Below are positions 11,876 to 25,347 of a DNA stretch of 64,000 nt, piece by piece. Both the position numbers and the translations under genes were made by a program. How positions within the stretch are numbered: position 1 is the first letter of the stretch; every line of letters begins with the position of its first letter. The stretch is from the NCBI GenBank assembly GCA_021397835.1, contig JAJFZO010000344.1:5890001-5954000 (forward strand), read 5' to 3'. The stretch is from Moringa oleifera. Lineage: Eukaryota; Streptophyta; Magnoliopsida; Brassicales; Moringaceae. Below the pieces are notes generated by a model that saw only the letters and a list, made by a program, of their open reading frames with translations, made no database searches and was not told the DNA's origin.

Positions 11876-14514
11876 GATCTTCCTATTTCCGAATCAGTAT
11901 CTTTCAACATGTTAGTTTATGCTTTTCTTTTTCTTTTTTTTTTTTAATTATCCATGGTTTATGCTATATAATAATTTTATTTTAAAATTACTGATTTGTT
12001 TTCATATAATTTTTAGTCTTTTGCTATAATTATTTAATTTCTTAACTAAAAATGGTTAAGATTCTTCAAGCTCTTACAATTACATAGAGTTAATTCGTTG
12101 ACGAATGAGATTAATTAGGGTTAGGGTTTATAGGGTTAGGGTTTACAGAGTTAATTTGAAGCATAATGAATTCTTTATTGATTAGAGAATTATCGAAGTT
12201 GCCATGTTGATCCAAAGGAAGAAGAAAGAAAATAAGCGAAAGCGGCTCTCAAGAAAAGGATGTATAGTACCATATTAGCCATTCTTTTTTTTTTTTTTAA
12301 TTACTATGATATGTTCCTTTCATTTTCAGTACTTTGGATAAGAGCGGTGGATTTCTCGTTTTCTTTTTTTAATAATTCTTTTAATGTAAATTTATGATAA
12401 TAAAAACATCAAGGAGAAATTCAACGATGTGAGTTTTCAATTTGTTGTAGCGTATTATTCATGAATACCTAAGTTCCTAAATTGACTTGAATATTAATTC
12501 ATCATCTTACAAATTTTATTGATTGTATTTATGTCACTTTTTTAATTAAAAATTAGTTTTTTTCTTATTTATTTTTTAAAATGATAATTTATTCATTTTC
12601 TTATATTAATAAATAAAAAATCAAATGATTTTTATATTCATTTATTTTAAATAATTATTGTATTTTAACGTCTTTTCAAGTCATCAAGATATATGAGATT
12701 AATAAAAAAGATTAATTGAGAAAATGAAAACGCAAAAAGTAAAAAAAAAAAAAAAACTTAATAGTATACTATGATATTTATTAATATTTCCTCTTAAGAA
12801 TCATTAAAATTCAAACATTAAAAAAAATTATAAAAAAATTGATCGGAAACTCCTCTTATATTGAAAAAAATAGATAATACTAAAGAGGGGAAGCGTGCTT
12901 ATTGATGTCAATTGAAATAATATACATGAAAACATTAGACGAAGACGTGAGACTTCCCCATCGGAGAATCGCATGCATGCACGCCAAGACATTCAGCCGC
13001 TATCTCTTTTATAATTTACTTCTATTAATTTCTTGTACGAAACTGTATCTTACTTCACCTTACACATTAAATTAATTTATATATAATTCCACAAATCTAT
13101 TAATTAATTACAATCTTTTGGATACCTTAGACCATGTCAACCAAAGTTTGCTAGCCCTTAAAGTAATATTTGGACATTTGTGGTTAAGGTTGTCCTATGA
13201 AAATATGGCACCAACTTACTAATTATAACATTTAATCCAATTAATTATATCCTGAAAATGGGGTAAATTTTTTCATAAGTTATTTCTTTTTGGTGCCTAT
13301 AGTCAATTATAGTACTCTTTAATTCAAGATAACTTATTTGAACATGGCAACTATTGTTGAACTTTTATGTAATACGAGGAGGATTGACCGACTTGATGAA
13401 TATTGATTTGTGTTGATGACTATTTATGTGGGATAAGTACTTATAATTAAGAGGGGTGACTTTAATTAGCACGGGGCGACTTTGATGATTTGAGTATATA
13501 CTTGACTAAAAGTTAATCATTAAATGTGGTTGCACCATTATCCACAATATAATAGGAACTCACCCGTCTCACCAAATTAATTTAATTTTCTTAAATAATA
13601 GTAACTTCATGGATTAATTAAACTTTGTATAAATTTTATAATTTAATGAATTAATGCTACGAGGTTGATTAATTTCTAAGCACTAAGCTAAAGCTATTAT
13701 GCGAATTGAAAAGCTATCATTTTTGTAATGGAGAAAGAGCATAAGAAGAATCGAATTGTAATTAACTTGATTAATAAGGATATATGTGGCTTGATCGTGA
13801 CATGAAATGAAATGAAATTTGTGGCCTCAAATAAACCTCATGTTTGAGGGATCTATGCATTGAGCCACAAATTAATGATAGACATTTATTAATTAAGTAC
13901 ATTAATTTTAAGTTGACTATTACAAAAGAAAAAATTATCTTTTTATGTGCATGCGAAGAATTTTGAATCCTATAATTGGAAAAAAAAGGAGTTATTATTT
14001 ATGAAAATTATGAAAAAAATAAATTAAAGATTGTTGTATTATCTTAATTACGTGAACCGTGATGAAGGCTCAAAATCGTGAGATAATATCTTTCTAAAAT
14101 TTAATTTAATTATCCAATTAATATTCCAAGATGCCTATGATGTTAGCTGCTTAATTAATCAAATTAATTTTGACATCAAAGCTTTGGATTCTGCAGATCA
14201 AGTTATTAAATTCTTTGCATGCCTATACAACAATCAATAGGATCGGTGACTGAAGCGATACCAATGGGGACATTAACCCTGAATATGAATGGCTGCAAAG
14301 TGCCCTATATATCCTCTTCATAGCTAGCAGACACTGCTATCTCTACACACCCATTAAAATGACAGGGTGTCTGTAAGCAAGTGCCTGTCTGTTCATAAGC
14401 TTTATTTTCCATGCTGGAGAGTGCTCCACTGGAAGAAGAATTTTTGAATGATCATGCTCACAATGTCTTAAAATGATTGGCCTTTTCTGACCTTCTCTAT
14501 AGTGAAATTCCTTG
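11876..14514. other. AT-rich intergenic
   Basis: No coding signal was found. It holds a short telomere-like motif near 12115 and many TTAAT tracts. Adjacent to 14515 it contains the 3' UTR of the HPP gene. Confidence 0.6.
12115..12146 (+). repeat. Short interstitial telomere-like repeat
   Basis: Four near-perfect TTAGGG/TTTAGGG units sit in about 32 bp, broken by a TTTATAGGG variant. This is the plant telomere repeat, also bound by telobox factors. It is too short to indicate a chromosome fusion. Confidence 0.7.
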
Positions 14515-17500
14515 TCAAAACTTGAGGTTATCCTTCAAGAAGCACACAATCTCTTGCTGCAACAGTTGAATTTATAATAAAAAAGATGTTAATATGCATG
14601 ATGGGTAGCTAATGATCACTAAAGAAATTCAGTGATAGATAGTAATTTTGATTCGGTGAGCTTATGCATGCGTATGAGAGCATTATTAACCCTAAGACTT
14701 GTGAGGGGATTGAATAACTTACTATCAAACAGAGGAGAATACAGGCGGCAGCACCAGGGAACAAAGCGAACCAGAAGTTCAGATGGTGAAACTTAGCTCC
14801 ATCGATGAAAAGAATTGGCAGGCTTGCGGCTATATTATCAAAAATACTTGTTGGTTAAAACCAAGTACAAGACCAGAACCAGCAGAAGGAAATAGCAGAA
14901 TAAAGAGTACCGGGTGGATGTGAGGCACGAGCGTATATCATGAAAGCTATGGAGGCTGCAATGGCAGCACTTCTTGCAAGCCATCCTGGGCCAAATAAAG
15001 AGAGTGCTAGAACTCCAATGGCTGCACAACCAATCTGGGCCACGAACATATTGTATTTCTGCATGATCACGGAGCCATAGAGATGATGATACTCACTTGT
15101 ACACAATGGAAATGACTCTAGGCTATCAGTTTCAGACAGTGTTGTGCATCGTAAGAACTCAGTTTCTACTTGGTTGCATTGGGTACATGAGTTTTCTGGT
15201 CTCAAAGGCAAAGGACATTGTGCCTCCTGGTTTGACCCTTTAAGAGGGCATGTTTCCCTAAGTGTTATAATCCTTCAAGAGGGCATCTAGTCACTCTCTG
15301 GTGTGGCATAAACTGAGCCAACCAAAGCATTTCATTATCCTCAAATCACATGGACACAGTAATTTGATTGTTGCTTCTCTACCCTTATGTTTGATTTGAG
15401 ATAATAACAGTTAAATGATAACCCTAATTCCCTCACTTTCTAGATTAGTTTGATCCTCGTGGTCTTCCTAGAAAATCCCATATCACTCAGATTGCATGCA
15501 TAATGACCCAAAGACACTAATAAAGGGGAAGGGAAACAGGCTGAAGCAGCAGATTCTAGTCGTCTTAAGTATGCTCCCCAATTATATATGATTGCAAAAC
15601 AGATAAACCATGTTGGATTCACTAATTTTCTAATAGACAAAACTTGGTAGATTATGATTGACCCAAAAAGGGTTTCACCCAAAATTGGACATATATTTCT
15701 GTGTCAAGAACTAAAATCTTGACCTTCCTCATATGACCAAAACATTTTTCTATACAAAACAATCACTGACCCATAGTACTCTCCTTTACACTTCTCCCTT
15801 CTGATGGGAAAAAGTTGGACATTGGATGATCAACCCTCTACCTACCAGAAAATTAAAATAAAGTGGCTTAGATAGGCTAGAAGGGACTCACACATCTCAT
15901 ACACACACACACATATTAGAGAGTGTTAACTAATATGGATATATAAAGAGGATTCACACACATGTATGTGTGTATATCTTGAGGTGTCTGAGTGAAGCCA
16001 TCAGTTTAATTCCAACCCCTACGAAATCACTAAGCAGAGTAACTAAAACCCCACAGGGACATACAGTATCTCCCTTGTTTTCTCTTTCTTTTGGGGAGGG
16101 TGGGTGCTTGTATTCAATTGGCACTTCGTATTTCTGTTTAAAGTACTCTCTACAGTACTCTCCTCCTCTTACCACTGGGCTGCAGCCCAAGGAACAGTGG
16201 CTTTGGTGCCAATGAACTTAATTAAAACAGATACACAGCCATACATCAAGTGATAGGATAGGGTTTAAAGTCTCTTTCATCCATGATGGCCTTCGTCATC
16301 ACTTCCACTTGTATAATGGTGACAACAGTTTGTTATTCGGCAAGGCTGTAATCTTTGTTTGGTTGCTTGATCACAGAATAAAGATTAAAGTAGTAATGTA
16401 TTCCAGGCTTGAATCAGTCTAATCCTGTCACAAGAGTAGATGAATTACTAGGGAGGGAGAAAGGTACCCGAGCAGCAGGGGAGGAGGGAGAGGCAAAGAG
16501 AACAGCACAAACAGCTCCTATAGGTGCAATCGTCATTGAAATCCCTTTTGGTCCCAGTATCTGATCTATCTTTCCAAATAGTGCCATTGCTGCAAAAGCA
16601 CCTGTTTGGTTCACAAGAAAGTTAAAAAGAAAAAGTGATACTCAAATTATATACCTTTCGCTAATCTATGCTTTCAAGATGACGTATTCTCAAGCTTACT
16701 ACAGGACTCATGTTCACCCTTTAGCATACAGAAATATGTGGCTCACATTTCATGCAGCAAGAAAGATAAAATGCTTCTAAATCAACACAAGTATCTACTC
16801 TTTGTGCAAAGATAAACACCAAAAGCCATCCATTACAGTTTACTGAGAGTGTAAAAGAGCTTATCATATAAGCTGTAATGAAGGCAACTTGCAAACTAGT
16901 AAGGACGGAGGTTAAACTCCAGAAACCCTAAACATAGATTTTCACGCTTCTCTATTTTTCTTGGTTTTTCTTTGTTGGGTGGACCCCGAAGGTGGGGGGC
17001 AGCTTGACCCCTACCCTACCTCATAGGGCAAGCTCTTCTATAACACCATATCTGGCTGTGTCCATTTGGATTTTGAACCAGACCTGCAGTTTCCCAACTC
17101 CCCCATCACCCATTTTGTTATTCCGCTATGTTATACTCGTAAATGTCATGTTTTAAATGAGATTGATAAGTAGTGTTTCCATTTGAGTATCTAACCTGCA
17201 GAAGGCCAAAGGATGTCACTGAGGGAAGGAGATGAAGAGCTCTTCTCCGGTTTCCAGGACTCCCAGGGCGGCGCAGCCACGTTGCTTGATGCCACAACGA
17301 CTCCTGCATCCCTTCTTCTCGGCCATGATGATCTTCTGCTTAAGCTTCTTTCTTTGATGGGATTAAAGAAACACGAAAACCTCTCTAAAACGAGCTTCTT
17401 GTTCCCCTTGAATTGGTTCTTCGAGAACAAAGAAGAGTTCAAAGGAGAAAACAGAGGGGAAAACGTTGGGGTTGCCGGCAATGTCGGTACTGTAAATGGG

Positions 17501-17538
17501 TCACGGTGATGGCAAGCAGGCTTGACTTGCATACCCAT
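14515..17538 (-). CDS. NITR2;1: HPP-family chloroplast nitrite transporter
   Basis: Resembles the Arabidopsis HPP integral membrane proteins reported as plastid-envelope nitrite transporters (NITR2 group), which would feed nitrite to nitrite reductase in the stroma. Five exons (17538-17196, 16601-16468, 15058-14911, 14829-14723, 14556-14515) join in perfect phase to 257 residues, the family's size. Residues 1 to about 100 are Ser/Arg-rich, as in a transit peptide, ending LSDILWPSAG. The membrane core then reads GAFAAMALFGKIDQ, IAPIGAVCAVLFASPSSP, KYNMFVAQIGCAAIGVLA, GPGWLARS and the signature HPPAASLPILFIDG, split by intron 3. The C-terminus is QEIVCFLKDNLKF. The start was chosen as the first Met before the transit-like region, after a TATATAAAG box at 17645-17637; a second Met lies two codons on. 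The family is sure and the substrate inferred. Confidence 0.9.
15899..15914. repeat. (CA)n microsatellite
   Basis: A short run of AC dinucleotides inside intron 2 of the HPP gene. Confidence 0.8.
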
Positions 17539-17645
17539 CTTCAAGATCCACAAGCCGCCCTTCCCCGAGCGTTCTGTTGTTTTTAGTGAAGAAAATGCAA
17601 TTAATCTCTCCAAGAACCTGAAGATATTAAATCTTTCTTTATATA

Positions 17646-18640
17646 TTGATGTATATGTGCGTAGATATAAAATGTGATTACAGAGAGAGAGAGAGCTGAC
17701 CGTTGAGGAGGAGAAGGTAGGCTTTTGGAGAAGTCGAAAGGGCACTGGATAAGGCGATCCAGCTCAAAACGCTGCCGTCCATTCTTTTTTTCTATCGTAT
17801 ATTTTTATTTTATTGGAGGCCGAACTGCACAATGCGACGTCTGTTAATTGTCTTCACGTACATATACTGAGTATCACGCCTACAATCTTCGCCAGGACCA
17901 ATGAATTTTTTTTTTTTAAAAAGAGTTTTTGTGGGCTTTTGCAAAATTTAATTTTTATTTCATTTTTTAATCTCTTGTAAATTTCATTTCCCCGCATCAT
18001 AAAATAGTGTAATTTCCATATCCTTTTTAATTTTTTAAAAATAAAGATAATTTCTTTTTTGTTTCAATATCAATAATACTCATCTGAAATATTTAATGTT
18101 AGATTAATGAAAAATGTGTAAATTATTGGGTTTTAGCTATGGCTGCAAAATTGATGGTAAAGGGTCTGCTCTAGGTTTTGGCATCCCCAATAATTATGAT
18201 GAGAGACAATCAATATATATGGCCAAAGCTGCTGAGGTTACATCATGTTGCCACCATGCACGGTTCTAGTTACTGTTCAACCAAAAGCTTTTGACCCTAT
18301 TCCATTTTCAATTCATCCAATGGAACCCAATCCAATACTTAATTATAAAATCCCAAATTTTATCTTTATATATATTAAATTAATTTTTATGGGATTACTA
18401 AAATATATAAATTTATAATTATAGTAAAATGTTGAGTAAACATATATGATTTACATTATTAAATTTTGCATGTTTTTATCAAGTGATATATATAATTTCA
18501 TGTGCTGTGAATAAATTGTTGACTTAAACTTTTGGATTTTTTACATGGTTCAAGATTTTATAAATGAAATATGCGATTTTAATTTTTATATTTTAGATAT
18601 GGCTTTTAATATAAGTGTATGTTAAAGTGAAAAATTTTGT
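17646..18640. other. Intergenic, upstream of the HPP gene
   Basis: Promoter-proximal DNA of the HPP gene, then AT-rich sequence up to the first SDR duplication unit. No gene was seen. Confidence 0.5.
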
Positions 18641-18644
18641 GCAA

Positions 18645-20600
18645 TAATATAAAGCAAATTAAGTGACATTGCGATCATTAATTTAAAATTTAATATTATT
18701 ATCAATCATGTTGTTGGATGATTATTTTGTTGATATTATAAGTAATTATTAATCAATTTCTTGCAACTTGATAAAACGGGCAAAATGTACATATTTGGTT
18801 GTCGGAAGAGACAAGTTCTTATCTTGGAAGCTGAATGTCATGGTTTTGACTATCCTTTGGGATCATTGTAGAGTCCTTTTAATTACAATTATGCTCTTTC
18901 AAGCAAGTTGAGGCTTAACTAAAACCAAAACATATTTAGTAGTACTCTTAAGCAACTTGGGGAGTTTCTTTAAGCAAAGTATGCACACCAAGTCTTTGGC
19001 ATTTGGACGCTATGAGAGGGTTCATTGATTTTGTTGATGTCCCTTTCATTCGATATAATGCTATCTCCTTTAAGCTAACGCTGAAAGCGTTAAAAAAGTT
19101 CCGAATTCTAATGGGTTTTGGGGGGAAATGGATTTCATACTTTGGTTAAAAAGATTATGATACTAAAATTAGTGGTTAAAATTAATAGAGAACTTGATCA
19201 GTTATGTTCTTGTCCATGAAGGTGATAGTGCATCAGAACATTCCTAGAATATTATTTGTGGCCGACAATTTGCTGAGCCTTCTCTGCTTCATGGCCTCCC
19301 TTGGCCCCCAAGGGAAGCAGTTGAGGCTCTGGTTAATTTGTATTTTATGGCCCAAACGGAAGGACAGGAGGTTTTTGTGTGACCCGATTTCAACTGGGAA
19401 AGACTCAAAATCAGTGGTCCTAGTTGGACTCCTAATTTGTTCATGCCAATTACAATGATTACTTTGTTTTATTTATGATTTTTATCTTAATCTGAAAACC
19501 CCAGTCAGAGATCACATCAATGAGTCCAAATGGCACTAGATTACGGTGAGTTCACCTTGTTGAACATCCTTTTTGATTGCCAACTATTACCCAGTTAATC
19601 AATTTGGTAGCTCATGATACTTGGTTAAGTAGGCAGCATCAACTAGCAGGTCATGCCCAGTGATTAGCTCGGAGTCAGCACTTGCAAGAAACAGTACAGC
19701 ATCCGCAACGTGTCTGGGTATCAACACAGCACCGTTCAGGGTTTTGTGTGGCTCGTAAACTTTCTTCACTTCCTCCACGCTGATCCCATACAGCCTGCAT
19801 GTCGACGGCGTCGCCAGCCCGTACGGAGAGACTGAGTTCACCATGATCCCGTGCATCCCCAGCTGAATGCTTGCCGACCTGGCCAACCCAAGCAACGGGT
19901 GCTTCGACATGCAGCAATCTGTTCACCTCAACCCTCCGCGACTGCCCGTGACGGTTGCAGTGCACACAATGCTCCCTCTTAACGCACGCCGTCATGCCGC
20001 GCGGTCGAAGGCCGAAAAGTCGAGATCAAGAATGGCCTGATCGGAGTCGCTCACGGTACCCACATTGCTAAACATGATGTCGAGGCTACCGTGATTCTGT
20101 ACCGTTGATTCAACCAAAGCCTTGACTTGATCTTCGTCGGTGACATCACAGTGCATATAGATGCACTGTGACGCACCAATGGAGGAGGCTACTTCTTCTC
20201 CGAGCCGATCTTGTATGTCGGCGATAACGACCATGCGGACCCCATGAATGGCGAAAAGGCGAGCGGTGGCTTCCCCAATTCCGCTAGCTCCACCGGTTAC
20301 TATGGCCACCTTGCCCTCAAGTTTCTTCCTTGGTGTCGCAGACAACGACATGGTGGATTTTCGGTTGGTTACAGAAACTGAGTCAAGAGATAATCCGTCC
20401 AAATTTCACAGTAACGTGTAAATAAATAGGGAAACAGTATCTGCTGACTTTGACTTTCTTTCAACAGATTTTAACTTTTCTTAAATTGATATATAAATAT
20501 AATATTTCTTAAAAGTAAAAGATTTACGTTCAAATAAATTTAATATTTAGAATGGCCAATGGCATATTTCAGGGTTGTTGGGTGACAAACTGTCTGTCAT
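18645..20600. repeat. SDR duplication unit, left copy
   Basis: This stretch is collinear with 22787-24910 through the downstream flank, the coding part and the promoter, including shared blocks such as AGAACATTCCTAGAATATT (19237 and 23478) and GGGTTGTTGGGTGACAA (20572 and 24876). The flanks have diverged and contain indels, so the duplication is not recent. Confidence 0.8.
19599..20351 (-). pseudogene. SDR110C dehydrogenase pseudogene
   Basis: A decayed copy of the intact gene at 23808-24602. Reading from the homologous ATG at 20351, the Rossmann half is preserved (TGGASGIG and the acidic ADIQ site). Two deletions of 35 and 19 bases then remove parts of the NVRG and central helices. They cancel in total length, but the frame is shifted between them and a TGA at 19992-19994 ends translation. 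Back in frame, a second TGA lies at 19923-19925. The catalytic Tyr codon has become Cys (19914-19916) and the catalytic Ser has become Thr. The original stop is lost, adding four codons. An alternative upstream ATG exists at 20402. No functional enzyme can be made. Confidence 0.88.
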
Positions 20601-22443
20601 AGAATAAAACATTCATGGTTGCGGTTAGAAATTGAGAGTTGTTTTCTTTTGATTTATTCAAATTTCAATCTTTTTAAAGATGGTTTAGAATTTAGAATTA
20701 TAATTTTTCAAATGTCTTTTTAACTTGATTTTTTATACTTTTAAAAATAGAAAAGTATATATATAGTTTTAAAAAATTAAAAAAATTTAAAAATATGTTT
20801 TATAATTTTAAGGATACAAAAAACTTTCAAATCTAAGGGAGAGATTTTTATATTTTTTAATATAAAATAAGATAAATACTATTTAAAATCTTACAAAATA
20901 CTCTCTTTTTAATTTTTAAATTGAACTTTTAAGTGTTTTCAATTAGATCTCAATTTATAAGAAATTACATATTATTAAAAAATTAGAGATCTATGTATAT
21001 TTAAAATGAATATAAATTTTGATTTAAATTTTTTTATAAATGCAAAAAATATTCAAACTACCATCACAACATTTTTTAAAAATTTTTTTGAATATTAAAA
21101 ATATTTGTTAAACAAAGGTATTATCAAAAACTTGAAATACTCATGATAAATAGCTCATAAGTTCAAAATTATTTAAAATTATGAAATTAACTCAAAATAA
21201 AGTGTAAAATTCAATTGAGTTAATTTTACATATTTCTATAATAAAAATACGCTTATATTTTTTTTAAAATATTTTGTACCAAAGTTTAATTTGATTATTT
21301 TTCATCAATTAAGATTTTGAGATAATTTTTAGTTCAAAGTATAGATTAAAATAATGTTTATCGTAAAAAATTCAATAAATAAAAATATTTTAAATTTTGT
21401 TTTTTTAAATTATAAAAAATCTCAAGAAAAAAATCACGATAATTTTTAATAATTTTTTTAAATAATAAAAAACTATTTTATTTTCTTTAATATAGTGAAA
21501 AATATCATGTGAGAAATATTCATATTTTTAATAAAAATATTTTAAAAAATAAAAAATATTTTGTTTGTATTTGTATGAATCAAATTTATTTTTATTCATA
21601 ATTAATAGAATTATAAAATTTGAATTTAAGACTAAAATCTAGATGTTAAATATTAATATTTTGCTTGCGAGTAAAATTATAAGATGTTGAAATTATTATA
21701 TGCATTACATATAATGTTAATATATATCTTTATTTAATATTAATATGTCATTGTATTTATATAAATCATAAAAAATATTTTGAGGATTAGAGGTTGAATA
21801 AGAATAATATCTTTATATTTTTCATTATAAAAAAAATATTTTTGAGTATTAAGGGTTGAACAAAAGTAAAATCTTTATATTTTCAATAAAAAATGATTTA
21901 AAAATTAAAAGTTAAGAAAGTTAAATCATTTTATTTTTAAAATATTATAATTTCACTTATTTTTTAAACACATTCAAATTCTTTTTGAAATCTATTTGTT
22001 AAAATTAATTTTAAATATTAAATAAATTTTAAAATTAAAAAATAATCATAATCAATTGTTATTGATTTCGAACTTTGTGAGATGTTAATCATTCTTTGCA
22101 CATTTCTTAACTTATATTTTTGATTTTTTTAAGACTATCATTATCTTATTTTTATTAATCTGAAAATTAATTTTAAAAAATAAATAAAATTTAATTTTTG
22201 AACATTTTTTACTTTTTATTTTTTAAAAATATTACTAAAATACTTTTCTCTTAAGTTGGTTCGAAGTTTCTTTTGTTATGAAAATAACCAAAAATAACAT
22301 TTCATTATAATTGTGTTTTCTATTTGATGCGTCAATAAAATGATCATTATAGTGTAAATGACAAATAAATTGATACGAAATCATATTTGAATATTTAATG
22401 TTAAATGAAAAAAACAAAACTGCAATCAATTAACATATTTTTA

Positions 22444-22477
<34 letters not shown>

Positions 22478-22786
22478 AAGCTAATTGATGACACGAACAC
22501 TAATTATGCATTCAAATGACTTTAATATTTCTAGCCTTATTATTGTCAAAATTTTATTATTCCATTAAATACAAAGTTACTATTTTTGAGTTTAAATTAT
22601 TTACTTTATATTATTCACATCTGAAAAAACCCAGATTGACCGATAAGAGGACAAAATTCAAAACGCACATACTAATTGACAATAAGCATCGGAAAACAGA
22701 ACACCAAATTTCTTTTAAAGAAAAGTGATATCTTGACCTTTCGTAATCAAGATGACTAGATGTAATAAAAGTGACTTATAAAGTGA
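20601..22786. other. Very AT-rich spacer between the SDR copies
   Basis: Dominated by A/T homopolymers, with no coding potential. An AT microsatellite lies at 22446-22474. Confidence 0.65.
22446..22474. repeat. (AT)n microsatellite
   Basis: About fourteen uninterrupted AT units. Confidence 0.9.
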
Positions 22787-24910
22787 AAAATAATATAAAG
22801 TAAAGTAACATTGCCAACATTAATGTAAAATTTAACATTCTTATCAATCAAATTGTCTTGTGACCTTTTTTCATTATATTATTATATAACTAGTTATTAA
22901 TCAATTTCTTGCAACTTGGAAAAAGGAGCAAATTAAATGTACGTATGTTTATTTTGAGTATCCCTTGAGATCGTGATGGCGTCCCTCTATTTACAATTTT
23001 ATATGTTCTTTCAAGCAACTTGAGACTTCAACTAAACGAAGAACAATTAGCAACTTGAAGGTATCAAATCATCCAACAAAGTAGAGGCCGCAGGATGCAA
23101 GAATACTTTAACAGAGTAATGTAGGTATATGAGCAGACAAAGAGAGGAAGTCGTGGAAGCAAGTTGTTCGAGCTCTTTTCAACACGTTGATGGGTTTCTT
23201 TAAGCAAAGTATGCACTCCAAAGTGTTTGACATTTGGACGCTTTGAAATGAGTTATTGTTTTGTTAATGCCTCTTTCATCCTATTTGGTGCCATCTCCTT
23301 TAAGGATAGATTAGCAATCACAAGCCTGAAAGCGTTAAAAAGTTACGAATTCTAATGGTTTCTAGGGGAATTGGATTTTGTACTTTGTTTAGAAAGATTA
23401 TGATATTTAATTAGTGGTTAAAATTAATAGAGAATTTGATCAATTATGGTCTAGTACTTGAAGGTGATAGCGCATCAGAACATTCCTAGAATATTCTTTG
23501 TGGCCGACAGTTTGCTGAGCTTTTCTGCTTCATCGCCTTGCTTGGTCCCTAGGGAAGCAGTTGATTTGTCTTTCGTGGCCCAAACGGAAGGAGTGGAGGT
23601 TCTTGTGACCCAACTTCAATTGGGTAAAATCAGTGATCCTAGTTGGGCTAGTAATTTGTTCAGTCCAATTCCAACAAACACTGTGTTTTATTTTTGATTT
23701 TCATCTTAACCCACAGCAGCAATCACATCAATCAATCCAGCTTGCAACAGATTACAGTAATTTACCTTGTTCAACATCCTTTTGCTACAAGTTAATTAAT
23801 AAGGTGGCTAATGATACTTGGTTAAGTAGCCAGCATCAACCACAAGGTCATGACCAGTGATTAACTCAGAGTCAGGACTTGCAAGAAACAGTACAGCATC
23901 CGCAACGTGTCTAGCTTTCAGCACAGCACCGTTCAGTGTTTTGTGTGGTTCATAAACCTTCTCCACTTCCTGCACGCTCATCCCGTACAGCCTGCACGTC
24001 AACGGCGTTGCCAGCCCGCACGGTGAGACGGAGTTCACCCTGATCCCGTGCACCCCCAGCTGGATGCTCGCCGACCGGGCCAACCCAAGCACCGCGTGCT
24101 TCGACATGCAGTAATCGGTTCTCCTCATTCCTCCGCGACTTCCCGCGACGCTTGCAGTGCAAACAATGCTTCCTCTCACGGCCCCATCGACCATCGCTCG
24201 TGCGGCGTGCTTAACGCACGCCGCCATGCCTCGAACATTGACGGCAAAGACGCGCTCGAAGGCCAAAAAGTCGAGATCAAGAACGGTCTGATCGGAGTCG
24301 CTCAGGGTACCCACATTGCTAAACATGATGTCAAGGCTACCGTAGTTCTGTACTGTTGATTCAACCAAAGCCTTGACCTGATCTTCTTCTGTGACATCAC
24401 AGTGCACGTAGGTGCACTGCGACGCACCAATCGACAAGGCTACTTCTTCTCCGAGCCGATCTTGTATGTCGGCGATAACAATCATGCGGGCCCCATGAAT
24501 GGCGAAAAGGCGAGCTGTGGCTTCCCCAATGCCGCTAGCTCCGCCGGTGACTATGGCCACCTTGCCCTCAAGTTTCTTCCTTGGCATCGCAGACAACGAC
24601 ATTGTTGCTATTTTGGTTGGTTACAGAAACTGAGTCAAGAGATACTCTGTGCAAATTTCAGAGTAAGGTGTAAATAAATAGGGAAACAGTCTTTCCTGAG
24701 TTTGACTTTTGTTTCCACAGATTTTGACTTCGACTTTGTTTAAATTGACATGTAATATAATAAAAAAATAAGTTTTATTTTATTAATATAATAATAAATT
24801 ATTATTCTTTAAAACTGCAAAAGATTTATGTTTAAATAAAATTGATATTTAAGAACACCTAATGTTATATTTTAGGGTTGTTGGGTGACAACTTGTTTAT
24901 CATATCATGC
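22787..24910. repeat. SDR duplication unit, right copy
   Basis: Partner of 18645-20600, in the same orientation at an offset of about 4.2 kb. It carries the intact gene. It is slightly longer because of AT-rich insertions in the upstream flank. Confidence 0.8.
23808..24602 (-). CDS. Short-chain dehydrogenase/reductase, SDR110C type
   Basis: A soluble NAD(P)-dependent alcohol dehydrogenase or ketone reductase of the plant SDR110C group, whose members oxidise terpenoid alcohols, xanthoxin and related secondary metabolites. The single-exon ORF has 264 codons, the usual length. Visible features are the glycine-rich TGGASGIG at 19-26, Asp45 after strand 2 (favouring NAD), Asn122, Ser151, and Tyr164 with Lys168 in YCMSK. 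The usual NNAG is replaced by SNVG at 95-98. The C-terminus, with ITGHDLVVDAGYL, is typical. The substrate cannot be told from sequence. The lack of any intron is unusual, as many relatives have one. A degenerate second copy lies 4.2 kb away. A TATTTATTTA element about 75 bp upstream of the ATG could serve as a TATA box. Confidence 0.9.
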   Translation of the reverse strand: MSLSAMPRKKLEGKVAIVTGGASGIGEATARLFAIHGARMIVIADIQDRLGEEVALSIGASQCTYVHCDVTEEDQVKALVESTVQNYGSLDIMFSNVGTLSDSDQTVLDLDFLAFERVFAVNVRGMAACVKHAARAMVDGAVRGSIVCTASVAGSRGGMRRTDYCMSKHAVLGLARSASIQLGVHGIRVNSVSPCGLATPLTCRLYGMSVQEVEKVYEPHKTLNGAVLKARHVADAVLFLASPDSELITGHDLVVDAGYLTKYH

Positions 24911-25347
24911 TAATCTGTCACCAAATTAATGCAATTAGTAGAAACATGGCTAAACTGAGTGACTCCAATACCAAACACAATAAAATAATTGTCATAATCT
25001 GTTTGTTAAGACATGACCCGATGTGGCTTGAATCAGGACTGAAAAATGAAGCCGAAGGCCATCATAAAGCAATTTGCTCAATAGACAACGTTAATTTTGA
25101 TTTTTATTAGGGCAAGAAGGAATGACAATGTAGACAAATTCGTTACTTGTTTATGACATTATACACCAGAATACTCTTTTGTTTTCTTAAAAAACAACAG
25201 CTAATATAGAAACAACAGAATACCCTGCTAAAAAACTATGTAACATAGTCACAAGGTTCAAATCGTTCAGCACCCTGGAAGATTTTGATATGGAAACTTG
25301 AAAATTCCACTTGATCTTCACTTTCGATATACAAATCTTCATGGATT
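24911..25347. other. Intergenic, with the 3' end of the NFD4-like gene
   Basis: The part next to 25347 resembles the 3' flank of the second NFD4-like gene (AATGACAATGTA at 25120 and 31968), so it is probably 3' UTR. Nothing else is recognised. Confidence 0.5.

Noticed and set aside
14838..15211. Open frames extending HPP exon 3 on both sides
   Set aside because: The extra residues are intron read-through; splice sites at 15059-15060 and 14909-14910 restore the conserved HPPAAS junction.
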